Of a stretch of DNA of 64,000 bases, positions 35,726 through 44,770 are shown piece by piece. The stretch is from an uncultured Cellvibrionales bacterium. GTDB taxonomy: Bacteria > Pseudomonadota > Gammaproteobacteria > Pseudomonadales > Cellvibrionaceae. Location of the stretch: the NCBI GenBank assembly GCA_913020115.1, contig CAJWBQ010000005.1:1-64000 (forward strand). The letters run 5' to 3'. Under the pieces are notes generated by a model. It saw nothing but the letters and a program-made list of their open reading frames with translations, did no database searches and was not told the origin of the DNA. The first letter of the stretch is position 1, and each line of letters begins with the position of its first letter. Position numbers and translations under genes: made by a program.

Positions 35726-36592
35726 CTATAGATCCAACATTTCGCGAGCCATTTCAGCAGAGGCAATATCGTAGTTAAGGTCAGTGATAATTCGACAAGC
35801 TTTACTACAAAGTTCGGCGTTACTCTTAGCCAGCACGCCTTTTTCTAGAAACAAGTTGTCTTCCATGCCTACGCGAATGTGACCACCCATCAGCACCGAC
35901 TGGGCAACCATTGGGAACTCGGTCCGACCGATACCGAAAGCCGTCCAGAGGGCATTGTTTGGTAATAAGCTTTTACCTAACTGAATTGTTTCCAGTGTGG
36001 CCGGCCAGCTGTACTTCACGCCCATGACAAAAGAGTACATCACTGGTTTGTCGATTCCCAAATTCGCCACGTGTTCGTTGGCCAGTACCATATCGCCGGC
36101 ATTAAAAATTTCTATTTCCGGTTTCACTCCAGCTTCAAGCATGGCTTCTGCCATAATACGAGTATTAGGCCGAGTGTTCATAACGATCATGTCACCAGAG
36201 TTCATAGTGTTCAAATCCAAGGTGCAAATCTCTGGTTTAAGTTCCAGCACATGCTGGATACGCTGCATAGGGGGCAGCAGTTGAGTTTCTGGAGCCGCGA
36301 TCTTGGGGTCATCTTTATCGGGCACATACCGCCCACCCTGACCGGTGGTGAGGTTAATAATTAGTGACTTGTTCTGCGTTCGTATACGCTCTATTACTTC
36401 GCCATAGTGGTCGATTTCCATAGAAGGAGACCCATCTGGGTATCTAACATGCAGATGCACAATGGCCGCACCTGCCTCAGCCGCCCCTAGAGAGGCGTCG
36501 GCAATTTGCTTTGGTGTGATGGGCAAATAAGGCGATTGATCCGGTTTCGTTAAGTTGCCGGTAACAGCGCAAGTGAGGATTACATTTCGCAT
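35726..36592 (-). CDS. BKACE-family beta-keto acid cleavage enzyme (DUF849)
   Basis: A 288-residue TIM-barrel zinc enzyme that condenses a beta-keto acid with acetyl-CoA to give acetoacetate plus a new acyl-CoA. The zinc histidines H46 and H48 are in VHLHVR, exactly where they lie in Kce, and GGHIRVGMEDN (about 230-240) supplies the C-terminal motif including the third-ligand Glu region. It is the distal gene of the run aminotransferase-enolase-SDR-BKACE on this strand. The specific keto acid cannot be read off, but its partners suggest one derived from an amino acid. Confidence 0.88.
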   Translation of the reverse strand: MRNVILTCAVTGNLTKPDQSPYLPITPKQIADASLGAAEAGAAIVHLHVRYPDGSPSMEIDHYGEVIERIRTQNKSLIINLTTGQGGRYVPDKDDPKIAAPETQLLPPMQRIQHVLELKPEICTLDLNTMNSGDMIVMNTRPNTRIMAEAMLEAGVKPEIEIFNAGDMVLANEHVANLGIDKPVMYSFVMGVKYSWPATLETIQLGKSLLPNNALWTAFGIGRTEFPMVAQSVLMGGHIRVGMEDNLFLEKGVLAKSNAELCSKACRIITDLNYDIASAEMAREMLDL

Positions 36593-36646
36593 GTGAGTGT
36601 TCTCTTGTAACTTCTCTTAAGTGAATATTTTTAGCATTGATGTTTA

Positions 36647-37405
36647 CTACAGGTGACGTCCAGCGTCTACATAGACGGTGGTACCTGTGGTTGCCGTGAG
36701 TAGCCGCGCCGCACAAATTACAGCGGTGGCCACTTCCTCCAAGCTAGCGAGCCTCTTCAGCGCGCTGGCATTAATGGTGGCGTCGATAAAGTCGTCATTG
36801 CGATTGCGTGCAAAGTTTGTGTCTAGTGCACTGGGTGATATATTTACCACTCGCACTTTTGGCGCCAGCGCTCTGGCGATGGCTTTAGAAGCGGTATCAA
36901 TTGCGGCTTTGGAAGCGGCGTAGGCGATGTTACTGCCACCGCCTGTAGTTGCGGTAATGGAAGATAGGTTGATGAGTGCCGGGTCATTGCCCAGTTTCAA
37001 GAGTTCGGCCATTTCCCGCATAACAATAAGCGGCCCTCGAGCATTCACGCCCATAACTTCGTCAATAATCTCGTCGCTGAGCAGGTCCAAGCGCTTGGGT
37101 GGCAACTGGTATGAGTAACCGGCCGTGTTCACCAGCACATCAACGCGCCCATACTGATCTTTAAGAGTTCTGCGAAACGCGCGAATGGAATTGGCGTCGC
37201 TGATGTCAATAGCAAAGCTGTCACTAACGCCCTCCGGAATTTTCTCGCTGGCAATTGAGCGCGCACCCACAATGACTTGAGCGCCCAGCTCAACAGCTTG
37301 CTGAACCACCAGCCCCCCGATACCCCCTGTGCCACCAATCACTACCACGATGGCGTCTTCAAAGCCCGCGCGAAGCTGATTAACGATAGTGCTATTTTTT
37401 GTCAC
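36647..37405 (-). CDS. Short-chain dehydrogenase/reductase
   Basis: A 252-residue classical SDR. Cofactor motif TGGIGG near residue 26, NTAG at 93-96, catalytic Ser at about 148 and Y162-AAS-K166. The GTG at 37405 is chosen because AGGAG lies six bases upstream (37412-37416); the longer frame overlaps the enolase gene. It sits between the BKACE and enolase-superfamily genes, so it probably oxidises or reduces a hydroxy/keto intermediate of that pathway. Confidence 0.85.
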   Translation of the reverse strand: MTKNSTIVNQLRAGFEDAIVVVIGGTGGIGGLVVQQAVELGAQVIVGARSIASEKIPEGVSDSFAIDISDANSIRAFRRTLKDQYGRVDVLVNTAGYSYQLPPKRLDLLSDEIIDEVMGVNARGPLIVMREMAELLKLGNDPALINLSSITATTGGGSNIAYAASKAAIDTASKAIARALAPKVRVVNISPSALDTNFARNRNDDFIDATINASALKRLASLEEVATAVICAARLLTATTGTTVYVDAGRHL

Positions 37406-37439
37406 GAAATTCTCCTGCGTCTCTTTTTTATGAAATATA

Positions 37440-38585
37440 TTACTGCTGTTTGATGCCGCCATCCGCAGCGGCATAGGCGATGTGATTGAACTGACTCCCG
37501 AATGGGATATAGCCATTGTTTTCCAAGTAATTAAAATTAAGCTCCATGCCAATGCCAGGCCTTTCTGAGATTTCGATAAAGCCGTCTTTTACTTGATTGA
37601 TGTGTTTAACCACATCGGTCCACGGTGATTCAGTTTCTCGGACGTAGCCTTGTACGTCCCAGTTCTGAGTGCATGCTGCCAGTTGTACGTGGCAAGCAGT
37701 GATGACCGGGCTTGTAAAGTTGTGGGGTAGAATTCGCTGATGACGCGACTCGGCAATTGCGGCGATTTTTTTCATTTGGGTAAAACCTCCTGCCAAGCCC
37801 ACGTCTGGGCGAAGAATGGAAATGTGTGAGCAATCTGAGTACTCGCGAAATTCCCAAATGTTGATGTTGCGTTCAGCTAATGCGACGGGTGATGGCATGT
37901 TTTCAGCGACAAACTTGTTGACCGAAACGCTGAAGGGTTGCACGGGATCTTCAATAAAATATAAGCGCTGGGTGCGAACCAGCTCCGCAAATTGGATTGC
38001 CTGATCGGGCGCTAAGTTGCGGTGCACCTCCACTGCTAGGTCCACATCCCAGCCTATGGCGTCGCGCACAGCTTTAACCGTGTTCGATGTGCTTTCCAGA
38101 ATACGAGCGCTGCTGTTTAAGTTCCAGTCTTCGATAAAGGGCTTTATTTTTATGGCTGTGAAGCCGTCTTCTTTTGCTTGGATAGACTTAGCTAATAGTT
38201 CTTCTGCAGTGGGCGCTTGCACCAGAACAATTGCTCGCACTTTGTCTCTGACCCGGCCTCCCAAAAGTTGCCATACAGGAACATCTAGAGCTTTACCCTT
38301 TATATCCCAGAGCGCTTGGTCGATGGCTGCCATGGCGCTGGTCGAAGCGGCGTCTATCATGCAGTGTTTTTTCAATACTCTTTGATAGAGAAATTCTGGT
38401 CGGTAGGGGTCTTGACCAATGTAGGCTTCTTTAAGGTCTTCTATGATAGGGGCGATAGCGGTTGGGTGAAGAAAATAGGTGGATTCTCCAATGCCCATAA
38501 TGCCAGTGTCGGTGGTAACGGTGACAAAAGTCCAGTGGCCGCAAACATATGTGTGAATACTTTCTATTCGGGTAGGTTTTAACAT
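37440..38585 (-). CDS. Enolase-superfamily dehydratase/racemase (MR subgroup-like)
   Basis: A 381-residue enzyme with the N-terminal capping domain (1-125) and a barrel. Lys motif KIKPF (146-150). Metal ligands: E186 (AVEVHR, with H188), E212 (FIEDP) and E238 (LAERN); base H288 (LPHNF). Galactonate and mannonate dehydratases normally have Asp at the first ligand (DxH), so E186 is a variation. The reaction is abstraction of a proton alpha to a carboxylate, typically sugar-acid dehydration; here the neighbours suggest an acid of other origin. AGGAG precedes the ATG. Confidence 0.82.
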   Translation of the reverse strand: MLKPTRIESIHTYVCGHWTFVTVTTDTGIMGIGESTYFLHPTAIAPIIEDLKEAYIGQDPYRPEFLYQRVLKKHCMIDAASTSAMAAIDQALWDIKGKALDVPVWQLLGGRVRDKVRAIVLVQAPTAEELLAKSIQAKEDGFTAIKIKPFIEDWNLNSSARILESTSNTVKAVRDAIGWDVDLAVEVHRNLAPDQAIQFAELVRTQRLYFIEDPVQPFSVSVNKFVAENMPSPVALAERNINIWEFREYSDCSHISILRPDVGLAGGFTQMKKIAAIAESRHQRILPHNFTSPVITACHVQLAACTQNWDVQGYVRETESPWTDVVKHINQVKDGFIEISERPGIGMELNFNYLENNGYIPFGSQFNHIAYAAADGGIKQQ

Positions 38586-38594
38586 GATGTTCTC

Positions 38595-39902
38595 CTAACG
38601 CTCAGGCAAGGCCTGAAGTTCTTTTTGATGGCGATCAACGAAGGCAGCGGTGGTGTCTATCAGCGCCTTATAGCTGTCATCGTTTAGAGCGATATTCAAG
38701 GCAATCAATCCGCGCGCGGCAATCCAGATGCCCTCATTCAATAAAAATCGGTGATAGAGCTTAGCGATTTCCGCGGATAATGGGTTGCGATTTTTCTGCA
38801 GTAGCGGTTCGCGAGTAAGGTGCAGGTTCATGACCGACCCTGTGCCGATGAACATTAAAGGCACTTCCGCTTCTCGGAATAACAGGTTCAACTGTTCGCG
38901 AAGTTGATCTCCTCGATCGTTGAGGGAATTCATCACCTCCAAGGTTAAAACTTCGTTCAAGGCTGCAGCGCCCACGTGCATTGAAAAAACGTTGTTATTA
39001 AATGAGCCGCCATGGGCGGTGTATCCGGGGTGTTGGGCGTCGTAAATTTCCATGAACTCACGTTTGCCGCCAAAAGCACCGATGGTAAAGCCGCCGCCAA
39101 TAAATTTACCTAGGCAGGTCATATCGGCTTCAATGCCATACTGCCCCTGCAAGCCGCTGTACCCCAGTCGGGCTGTCATAACTTCATCAATGACCAGAGG
39201 TATGTTCAATTCCCGGGTCATCTTACGAACGCTTTTCGCAAATATTTCGGTCGCCGGAATGCAGCCGCCGGCATTGACCATGAGCTCCATAACCACCGCG
39301 CCAATTTCACTTCCTTGCTCGAATAATGCCTGTTCGAATGCTAAGGGGTCGTTGTAGGGCACCACGATTATCTCAAAAGGCGCATTGATGGGAATGTTTT
39401 CGTGGCAATAATTCATTACACCACCGTGGTAGCCGCCTTCAAACACAATAACTTTTGGTTTTTGGCTGTGCGCCAGCGCAGTTAAAAGTGCATAGAGGTT
39501 CGCCTCCGTACCAGAGTTGGTAAAGCGAAGCTGATCGATGCCCTTGAAGCGATCTATGAGAGCATTGGCCAATTTGTGTTCGGCAGGAATACAGCCGCCG
39601 TAGTTGCAACCTCGGCCGAGTACATCTTGCGCTTCCTGCCGTAAACGCGGGTGCGAGTGACCGTAAATGGCTACCGTAAAATCACTGAGGAAATCCAGAT
39701 AGGTATTCCCGTCTACGTCTGTCAGCTTGCAGCCTTCGCCGTGATTAAAGTAGGGCGGGTAGGGCGGGAAGAACAGATTGTTGCGGGTATTTCCCGCTGG
39801 AAGCGAAGCCTTTGCCTGCTCAAACACTTCGCGGCTCTTGGGTGTGTTTTCTAAGTAGGTTTCCTGTAGTCGTTCGATTTCCTGCTGAATAAAGTGGCTC
39901 AT
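38595..39902 (-). CDS. Class III aminotransferase (glutamate-1-semialdehyde aminomutase-like)
   Basis: A 435-residue PLP enzyme. Key residues: SGTEAN (130-135), G/H of GGYHGG, D239 (VIDEVM) and the PLP lysine K266 (CLGKFIGGG). GSA-type class III enzymes acting on beta-amino acids share this scaffold. First gene of the leftward operon (aminotransferase, enolase, SDR, BKACE), with AGGAG before the ATG. Operators at 40020 and 40134 stand in its upstream region. It could convert a beta-amino acid to the beta-keto acid that BKACE cleaves. Confidence 0.87.
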   Translation of the reverse strand: MSHFIQQEIERLQETYLENTPKSREVFEQAKASLPAGNTRNNLFFPPYPPYFNHGEGCKLTDVDGNTYLDFLSDFTVAIYGHSHPRLRQEAQDVLGRGCNYGGCIPAEHKLANALIDRFKGIDQLRFTNSGTEANLYALLTALAHSQKPKVIVFEGGYHGGVMNYCHENIPINAPFEIIVVPYNDPLAFEQALFEQGSEIGAVVMELMVNAGGCIPATEIFAKSVRKMTRELNIPLVIDEVMTARLGYSGLQGQYGIEADMTCLGKFIGGGFTIGAFGGKREFMEIYDAQHPGYTAHGGSFNNNVFSMHVGAAALNEVLTLEVMNSLNDRGDQLREQLNLLFREAEVPLMFIGTGSVMNLHLTREPLLQKNRNPLSAEIAKLYHRFLLNEGIWIAARGLIALNIALNDDSYKALIDTTAAFVDRHQKELQALPER

Positions 39903-40019
39903 GGCACTCCTCGTAGTGTGTTTTCAAGATACCCCGGGGAAATTTCGCTGGATACTTCGGGTAGGCGGTTTAATGTGCCCAAATATTACCGACCGGGAAC
40001 CGCGCTTGCAACGATTAAT

Positions 40020-40033
40020 TGACCTCGAGGTCA
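40020..40033. promoter_or_regulatory. Operator TGACC-TCGA-GGTCA
   Basis: TGACCTCGAGGTCA, a perfect 14-bp palindrome and one of eight related sites in this catabolic region (also 40134, 41242, 45410, 45587, 54448, 57743, 57965). Placed in the divergent promoter of the BKACE/aminotransferase operon and the S33 gene. Confidence 0.8.
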
Positions 40034-40133
40034 TGTCAGTTGTTATTTAGGTGATGAATTTAGCTATAAAACATGAGGTTTAGTGATATTTTTAAAGTTT
40101 ATAATTTCCGCTTGTTTATTTTTCCAAGTTAAG

Positions 40134-40147
40134 TGACCATCAGGTCA
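40134..40147. promoter_or_regulatory. Operator TGACC-ATCA-GGTCA
   Basis: TGACCATCAGGTCA, with intact TGACC/GGTCA half sites. It lies about 100 bases before ATG 40250 and is the second site of this divergent region. Confidence 0.78.
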
Positions 40148-40249
40148 TGATTGTTCGTAGCTGTTTACCTCCAGAATGTATGGGCAGTACCTGCCGATTG
40201 TTTCGTTGGTCAGCATTTCCTAATATCCACATAGAGAGTTGAAATTATA

Positions 40250-41218
40250 ATGAGACGACTTGACGACCCCTATCACCGAATATCGCCTGAGCTAGATAGC
40301 GGCTATCTACAAGTCGCGGACGGTCATCGCTTGTACTGGGAGGAATCGGGAAACCCTGAGCGCTTGCCGATAGTCCTCGTGCATGGTGGGCCTGGCGGCA
40401 GTAACGCAGCGGGTTATAGGGCGTTCATAGACTCTGAACGTTTTCGAATTATTCAGTTTGATCAGCGGGGCTGCGGCCGTTCAGAACCCAAGGGGCTTTT
40501 GGCAAGCAATTCGTTGCAGAGTACTTTGGCGGATATGGAATTACTGCGACAACACTTTGACATTGAACGTTGGATTGTCGCGGGGGGCTCTTGGGGCAGC
40601 ACAGTGGCTTTGGCTTATGGTGAAGCCTACCCGCAGCGCTGCCTTGGTTTGCTATTAGTTTCCCTGTGGCTCTGCAGAAAGCAAGATATCCACTGGTGGT
40701 ACCAAGGTCTTGAAACCTTTTTCCCTGAGCTGTGGGAGCAGTTCGCAGCAAAAGTCCCCGCCTCTGAACGCCATAACCTATGTAGCGCTTACAGTCGGGG
40801 AATTCTACAAGGCGAGGACCAGGTACTGGCAGACAAATTGGCGACACAGCTCTTTCTCTACGAGGAGGGGTTTATGCGATTTGATGCGCCTTTGGCGCCT
40901 CCAGATCTTGCTAATGCAGCGACCTATGGGCGAATTTTTTCCCACTTTTCCAGCCAGGGCTTTTTCTTGAGGGAAAATCAGCTTCTCGAAGAAGCGCACC
41001 GGATCGCTGATCTTCCGGTGGTGTTGATTTCAGGGCGTTATGACATGTGTACGCCGCCAAATAATGCCTATGCCTTACGCCAGCAGCTCCACAATGCTGA
41101 ACTCATTATCGTCCCAGGAGCGGGTCATAATCCGACCGAGCTGGCGCTCGCGCGTGTGCTTGTGCAGGGCTGTTCAAAGCTCATTGCCAGAATGGATCTC
41201 TCGAATTGTGAGGTTTAG
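40250..41218 (+). CDS. Proline iminopeptidase-like alpha/beta hydrolase (S33 family)
   Basis: A 322-residue hydrolase. Catalytic triad S114 (GGSWGS), D265 (GRYDMCTPP) and H293 (GAGHNPTE); oxyanion VHGGPGG at 44-50; DQRGCGRS. These are the hallmarks of the prolyl aminopeptidase group, including related amidases and lactone hydrolases, so substrate may be a prolyl peptide or an unusual amide. Cytoplasmic. It opens the rightward regulon cluster under the operators at 40020/40134. Confidence 0.87.
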   Translation: MRRLDDPYHRISPELDSGYLQVADGHRLYWEESGNPERLPIVLVHGGPGGSNAAGYRAFIDSERFRIIQFDQRGCGRSEPKGLLASNSLQSTLADMELLRQHFDIERWIVAGGSWGSTVALAYGEAYPQRCLGLLLVSLWLCRKQDIHWWYQGLETFFPELWEQFAAKVPASERHNLCSAYSRGILQGEDQVLADKLATQLFLYEEGFMRFDAPLAPPDLANAATYGRIFSHFSSQGFFLRENQLLEEAHRIADLPVVLISGRYDMCTPPNNAYALRQQLHNAELIIVPGAGHNPTELALARVLVQGCSKLIARMDLSNCEV

Positions 41219-41241
41219 GGCTTCTTTTTGCTTGACTTACA

Positions 41242-41255
41242 TGACCCTGAGGTCA
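41242..41255. promoter_or_regulatory. Operator TGACC-CTGA-GGTCA inside a promoter
   Basis: TGACCCTGAGGTCA follows TTGACT at 41233-41238 (-35-like) and precedes TAAGCT (41256-41261, weak -10), so the operator fills the promoter spacer, as it does at 45587. Repressor binding would block RNA polymerase. Confidence 0.82.
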
Positions 41256-41333
41256 TAAGCTGTTTGAAGTGTCGCATACCGACGCATGAGCATTCGATTA
41301 ATCCGACGTTTGTCGTTAACCAGAGATACTTGT

Positions 41334-42146
41334 ATGAACGTATTCCGAACTGACCTTTTTAAAGACAAAGTTGCTTTCGTATCTGGAGGCACCAGTGGTA
41401 TCAATTTAGAGATCGCCAAACACTATGCTCGTTTAGGCGCGAAGGTGGCGGTGATGAGCCGCTCTCAGGAAAAAGTGGATAAAGCCATTGCAGAGATCCA
41501 GGCAGAGGGTGGAGTCGCCGTTGGATACGCTGCAGACGTACGCGACTTCGATGCAGTGTTGAATGCCGTGGAAGCGACGGTGGATTCGCTGGGTAAGCTG
41601 GATATTGTGATTTCGGGTGCGGCCGGCAATTTCATGTGCCCTGCAGAAGCCTTGTCACCTAATGGTTTCAAAACCGTCGTAGATATCGACCTAAATGGTA
41701 CTTTTAACATACTGCGTGCCAGCTACGATTACGCCAACGCCGGGTGCAGCATGATTAGTATATCCGCGCCTCAATCCACGGGCGCATATTGGGGGCAAGC
41801 TCATGTTTCTGCAGCCAAGGCTGGCATCGATATGCTGACTCGCTCTCTCGCAGCGGAGTGGGGCCCGAAAAACATTCGCGTCAATGCCATTGTGCCGGGC
41901 CCCATTGAAGGCACCGAGGGAATGGAGCGCTTGTCCCCGACACCTGAGATGGTCGCTATGGTCAAAAACAGCGTGGCCCTACGTTGTTACGGGAGCAAGC
42001 AGAATATCGCGGACATGGCTACTTTTTTGGCATCCGAAGCGGCGAGCTATGTTACCGGTGCGGTTATGTACTGTGATGGTGGGCAAGTTCTGGCGGGTGG
42101 CGGTGTCACTCACGCCTATGCAGAGCAACAGGCCAAGGCACAATAA
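41334..42146 (+). CDS. 2,4-dienoyl-CoA reductase-type SDR (DECR2-like)
   Basis: A 270-residue SDR. GGTSGIN (18-24) binds NADPH. The usual YxxxK is absent: residues 156-162 read AHVSAAK, with K162 kept and Val in place of Tyr, and then EWGPKNIRVN and PGPIEGTEGMERL. This pattern is that of peroxisomal-type dienoyl-CoA reductases, which reduce conjugated 2,4-dienoyl-CoA. The start at 41334 is chosen by family alignment; an ATG at 41286 adds 16 residues. The gene lies in the regulon, directly under operator 41242, ahead of an NTF2-like protein. Confidence 0.85.
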   Translation: MNVFRTDLFKDKVAFVSGGTSGINLEIAKHYARLGAKVAVMSRSQEKVDKAIAEIQAEGGVAVGYAADVRDFDAVLNAVEATVDSLGKLDIVISGAAGNFMCPAEALSPNGFKTVVDIDLNGTFNILRASYDYANAGCSMISISAPQSTGAYWGQAHVSAAKAGIDMLTRSLAAEWGPKNIRVNAIVPGPIEGTEGMERLSPTPEMVAMVKNSVALRCYGSKQNIADMATFLASEAASYVTGAVMYCDGGQVLAGGGVTHAYAEQQAKAQ

Positions 42147-42160
42147 TTGAGAAGGTTTTT

Positions 42161-42574
42161 ATGAACGATAAAGTTAAAAAATTTGTGGATGTATTCCTTT
42201 CGGCTACGGCCGCCAAGGACCTTGGAGAGCTAGACAAATTGTTGGCAGAAGAGGTTGAACTTTACACCCCTCGTTTTTTTAAACCCATTACAGACCGTGA
42301 GCACTTTAAGGCGGTATTAACCGGTTTTCTTACCCTGGTACAAGATCTCAACTACAGCGAACAGCGGCACTGGGTCAACGGCAATGACTTAGTATTTGAA
42401 TTTCGCGGTAGAGTAGGGAAGTTCGAATTACACGGTGTTGATATTTTCACTTTGAATGATGAAGGAAAAATAAAAACACTCAGTGTGATGATTCGTCCGC
42501 CGAGTGCTCTACAGGAGTTGGGTGCGGTGGAAGATCAGTTCATTCACGATCTTTTGAGCCCCGCGAGCGTTTAG
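42161..42574 (+). CDS. SnoaL/NTF2-like fold protein
   Basis: A 137-residue cone-shaped alpha+beta protein: LDKLLAEEVELYTPRFFKPITDREHF and FEFRGRVGKFELHGVDIFTLNDEGKI fit the SnoaL-like family, whose members are isomerases, hydrolases or binding proteins. GAGAAGG precedes the ATG. It is 15 bases after the dienoyl reductase gene and ends before a strong terminator at 42609. The ligand is unknown. A second, different NTF2-like gene is at 44771. Confidence 0.75.
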   Translation: MNDKVKKFVDVFLSATAAKDLGELDKLLAEEVELYTPRFFKPITDREHFKAVLTGFLTLVQDLNYSEQRHWVNGNDLVFEFRGRVGKFELHGVDIFTLNDEGKIKTLSVMIRPPSALQELGAVEDQFIHDLLSPASV

Positions 42575-42608
42575 AAAATTTAACAAACTAGTTCTCTCGT
42601 CTTCGTGT

Positions 42609-42649
42609 CTACCTGCAGTAAGCGCTACTGCAGGTAGGCACTTTTTTTT
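42609..42649 (+). terminator. Strong rho-independent terminator
   Basis: A perfect 12-bp stem CTACCTGCAGTA (42609-42620) / TACTGCAGGTAG (42626-42637), loop AGCGC, followed by eight T (42642-42649). It ends the dienoyl reductase/NTF2 unit. Confidence 0.92.
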
Positions 42650-42671
42650 ATCTAAAATGTAGCGAATATAT

Positions 42672-43796
42672 ATGAAAGAGTCAGAGTTAAAAGTCGTGGT
42701 TCTTGAAGGGAATAGTTTTCGTGAGCGCGGCCGTATCCATGGCGAGGTGCTTCGAGACATGATTTTGGACCATCAAAGTCGCTGGCAAGAAGATCTTTAC
42801 GCGAGCACTGGTATGGCGCCTGACCACTACTTGGATAGGCTGTTAGCCGAAACCAACTTCATGCCCGCAATCAAGCGTTGGACGCCTCAGCTGTTGGAGG
42901 AAGTTAAGGGTATAGCGGAAGGGGCGGGTGTCGATTTTCGTTATATACTAGCCCGCCAGCTCAGTGATGAAGAGCCTTGGTATCGCTTGGAAAAAAGTTT
43001 GGCTATGAGTGGCGGTAGAGGTTGTACCTCAATTGGCGCGGATGCGGCCGGTGGCACGCCGGCACTAGTCGCCCAAAACATGGATTGCCCCGCTTGGTAT
43101 CAGGGGCATCAAATTCTATTTCACCACAAAGGGCCAGACCTCCCCGCAGAAGTATTTAGTTTTGCTCTTGCTGGAAAAATAAATCTGTGCGGACTAAACA
43201 GCAAAGGTTTGGCCATTTGTTGTAACACACTAAGTCAGCTCAACTATTCTCGTGACGGCCTACCTGAAGATTTTGTGGTGCGAGGATTTTTGCATCAAGA
43301 GAGTCTAGCAGAGGGCTTGGAATTTCTGCGCGCGATAAAACACGCTTCAGGTCAAAATTACACGGTTTCTGAGCCTGGAAGTCGCGCCATAAATTTAGAA
43401 GTATCGGCCAATAAAGTTGTGGAATTTCGCCCTTGGGCCGAGGCTGATCGGGTCTATCACACCAATCACCCCCTAATTAACGATGATCAAGGAATTTTGA
43501 ACGCGCACTTGAGCGCCGGTAAATTAGTGCCGGGAAGTACCAGCACGCTACCGCGCTTTAAGGAATTGCAAAAGCGTTTCGGAAGCCCGCAAAACATAGT
43601 TACTGTAGAGACGATGAAAGCCGCGTTCAGCAATCATGAGGGTAGTATTTGTCGGCATCCAGTTGATGGTGAGGGGAGTGCCGCGGGTGTCATTACATTG
43701 GGGTGTCTTATTATGGAGTTGAGTGAAGAACCTTCTTTGCACATTGCTCCGGGGCCTCCTTGTGAAACACCTTTTGTGACTTATCGGTTCAATTAG
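42672..43796 (+). CDS. C45-family acyltransferase/amidohydrolase (IAT-like)
   Basis: A 374-residue Ntn-fold protein. The autoprocessing Cys nucleophile is C118 in GRGCTSIG, followed by AQNMDCP, the conserved NxD of the family. Similar proteins include acyl-CoA:6-aminopenicillanate acyltransferase and N-acyl amino-acid amidases. FRERGRIHGE at 16-25 is the typical N-terminal motif. No signal peptide, so it is cytoplasmic. It is 97 bases after the terminator at 42609, so may have its own promoter, and convergent with an M55 peptidase gene. Likely hydrolyses an acylated amine released from the imported compound. Confidence 0.83.
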   Translation: MKESELKVVVLEGNSFRERGRIHGEVLRDMILDHQSRWQEDLYASTGMAPDHYLDRLLAETNFMPAIKRWTPQLLEEVKGIAEGAGVDFRYILARQLSDEEPWYRLEKSLAMSGGRGCTSIGADAAGGTPALVAQNMDCPAWYQGHQILFHHKGPDLPAEVFSFALAGKINLCGLNSKGLAICCNTLSQLNYSRDGLPEDFVVRGFLHQESLAEGLEFLRAIKHASGQNYTVSEPGSRAINLEVSANKVVEFRPWAEADRVYHTNHPLINDDQGILNAHLSAGKLVPGSTSTLPRFKELQKRFGSPQNIVTVETMKAAFSNHEGSICRHPVDGEGSAAGVITLGCLIMELSEEPSLHIAPGPPCETPFVTYRFN

Positions 43797-43820
43797 TATT
43801 GGTTTTTAATTAGCTCCCTT

Positions 43821-43846
43821 TATTGCCCTAAAACCTTAGGGCAATA
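43821..43846. terminator. Bidirectional terminator between convergent peptidase genes
   Basis: TATTGCCCTAA (43821-43831) and TTAGGGCAATA (43836-43846) form an 11-bp perfect stem with loop AACC. Runs of A and T on both sides fit termination from either direction. Confidence 0.8.
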
Positions 43847-43892
43847 AACCTATTAGCCAACAGAAAACATTCGAAGTAAGCGGAGTGTTGCT

Positions 43893-44753
43893 CTAGCGTA
43901 GCATCCATGGAGTTTCTTCCATGCCGTAGGTCATCGCCCGCCAAATAAGCATAAAACACTCAGCAGCACTGTTGTGGGTCGCAGAAAAACTACGTTCTCC
44001 TGTTTTTTCCACTCCGGGTACAACGCATGCATTATCGGCGAATTCTCGCTTGTAGCTTTCGACTTCCATAGTGACGGGCCCGTCATAAGCTAACGTAGAC
44101 AGCTTGCCCTGTTTGAAATTGGTGACCGCTAATTTAGCCGCGGCGCGTATGTCAGCATGGCTTTTTATCGGTGTTTTGCAAATAGCAGCTGAGAAACCAA
44201 TGGAAGTTTTAGTAGAGCAAAAGGTAAAACCTGGAGGGAGTGTAGCCTCTGCTTCACTCTCCAATTCACTATTTCCCGTTATCAAAGCGACGGGAACGCC
44301 ATAGCTTCCACAAACCGCGGCATTGATTGCCGCTTCGCCGACGATTTCTCCATTGATGCGAAAGTTGCAAACATGCAGGCTGAGCAGCGTATGGCACAAT
44401 AAGCCATTGGGTGTACCGGCTTTGCTGTGGTAACCGTTGAGAAATACCATGTCATGACTCTCGTCGACACCTTCACTCTGACACAGTAAACGGTTATTAC
44501 GACCCGCCGAACCAGTGACCAATTGCGCGGCGGGGTTTAATGTTTCCAGAAGAATATTACGCATGGTTCCATGTCCATCACAGACAAGAAACTCCGCACT
44601 GGGCTCAACCTCAAGCGCCCCCTCAATGGCGGCATTGATGTCTTCAGTCATCAATCGGCAGCCTTGCGCATAGTTTGGTTCACCTGGGAATATTTGGTCT
44701 CGATGGACGATTCCGGTAATGCCTTCAATGTCAGCAGAAATAAAAATCTTCAC
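43893..44753 (-). CDS. M55-family D-aminopeptidase (DppA-like)
   Basis: A 286-residue zinc peptidase. Metal ligands: D8 and E10 (SADIEG), H61 (DGHG) and H109 (GYHSKAG), with E134 (INGEIVGEA) as further ligand. DppA proteins form decameric rings and remove D-amino acids such as D-Ala from short peptides. Presence in this regulon suggests D-residues in the substrate. An NTF2-like gene lies 17 bases upstream in the same direction. Confidence 0.88.
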   Translation of the reverse strand: MKIFISADIEGITGIVHRDQIFPGEPNYAQGCRLMTEDINAAIEGALEVEPSAEFLVCDGHGTMRNILLETLNPAAQLVTGSAGRNNRLLCQSEGVDESHDMVFLNGYHSKAGTPNGLLCHTLLSLHVCNFRINGEIVGEAAINAAVCGSYGVPVALITGNSELESEAEATLPPGFTFCSTKTSIGFSAAICKTPIKSHADIRAAAKLAVTNFKQGKLSTLAYDGPVTMEVESYKREFADNACVVPGVEKTGERSFSATHNSAAECFMLIWRAMTYGMEETPWMLR

Positions 44754-44770
44754 AATATTAATTCCTTATC

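Larger units (their letters stand above)
39903..40249. promoter_or_regulatory. Divergent promoter region with two operators
   Basis: 347 bases between the leftward aminotransferase operon and the rightward S33 peptidase gene. It contains the palindromes at 40020-40033 and 40134-40147. Otherwise AT-rich with no gene. Confidence 0.7.
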
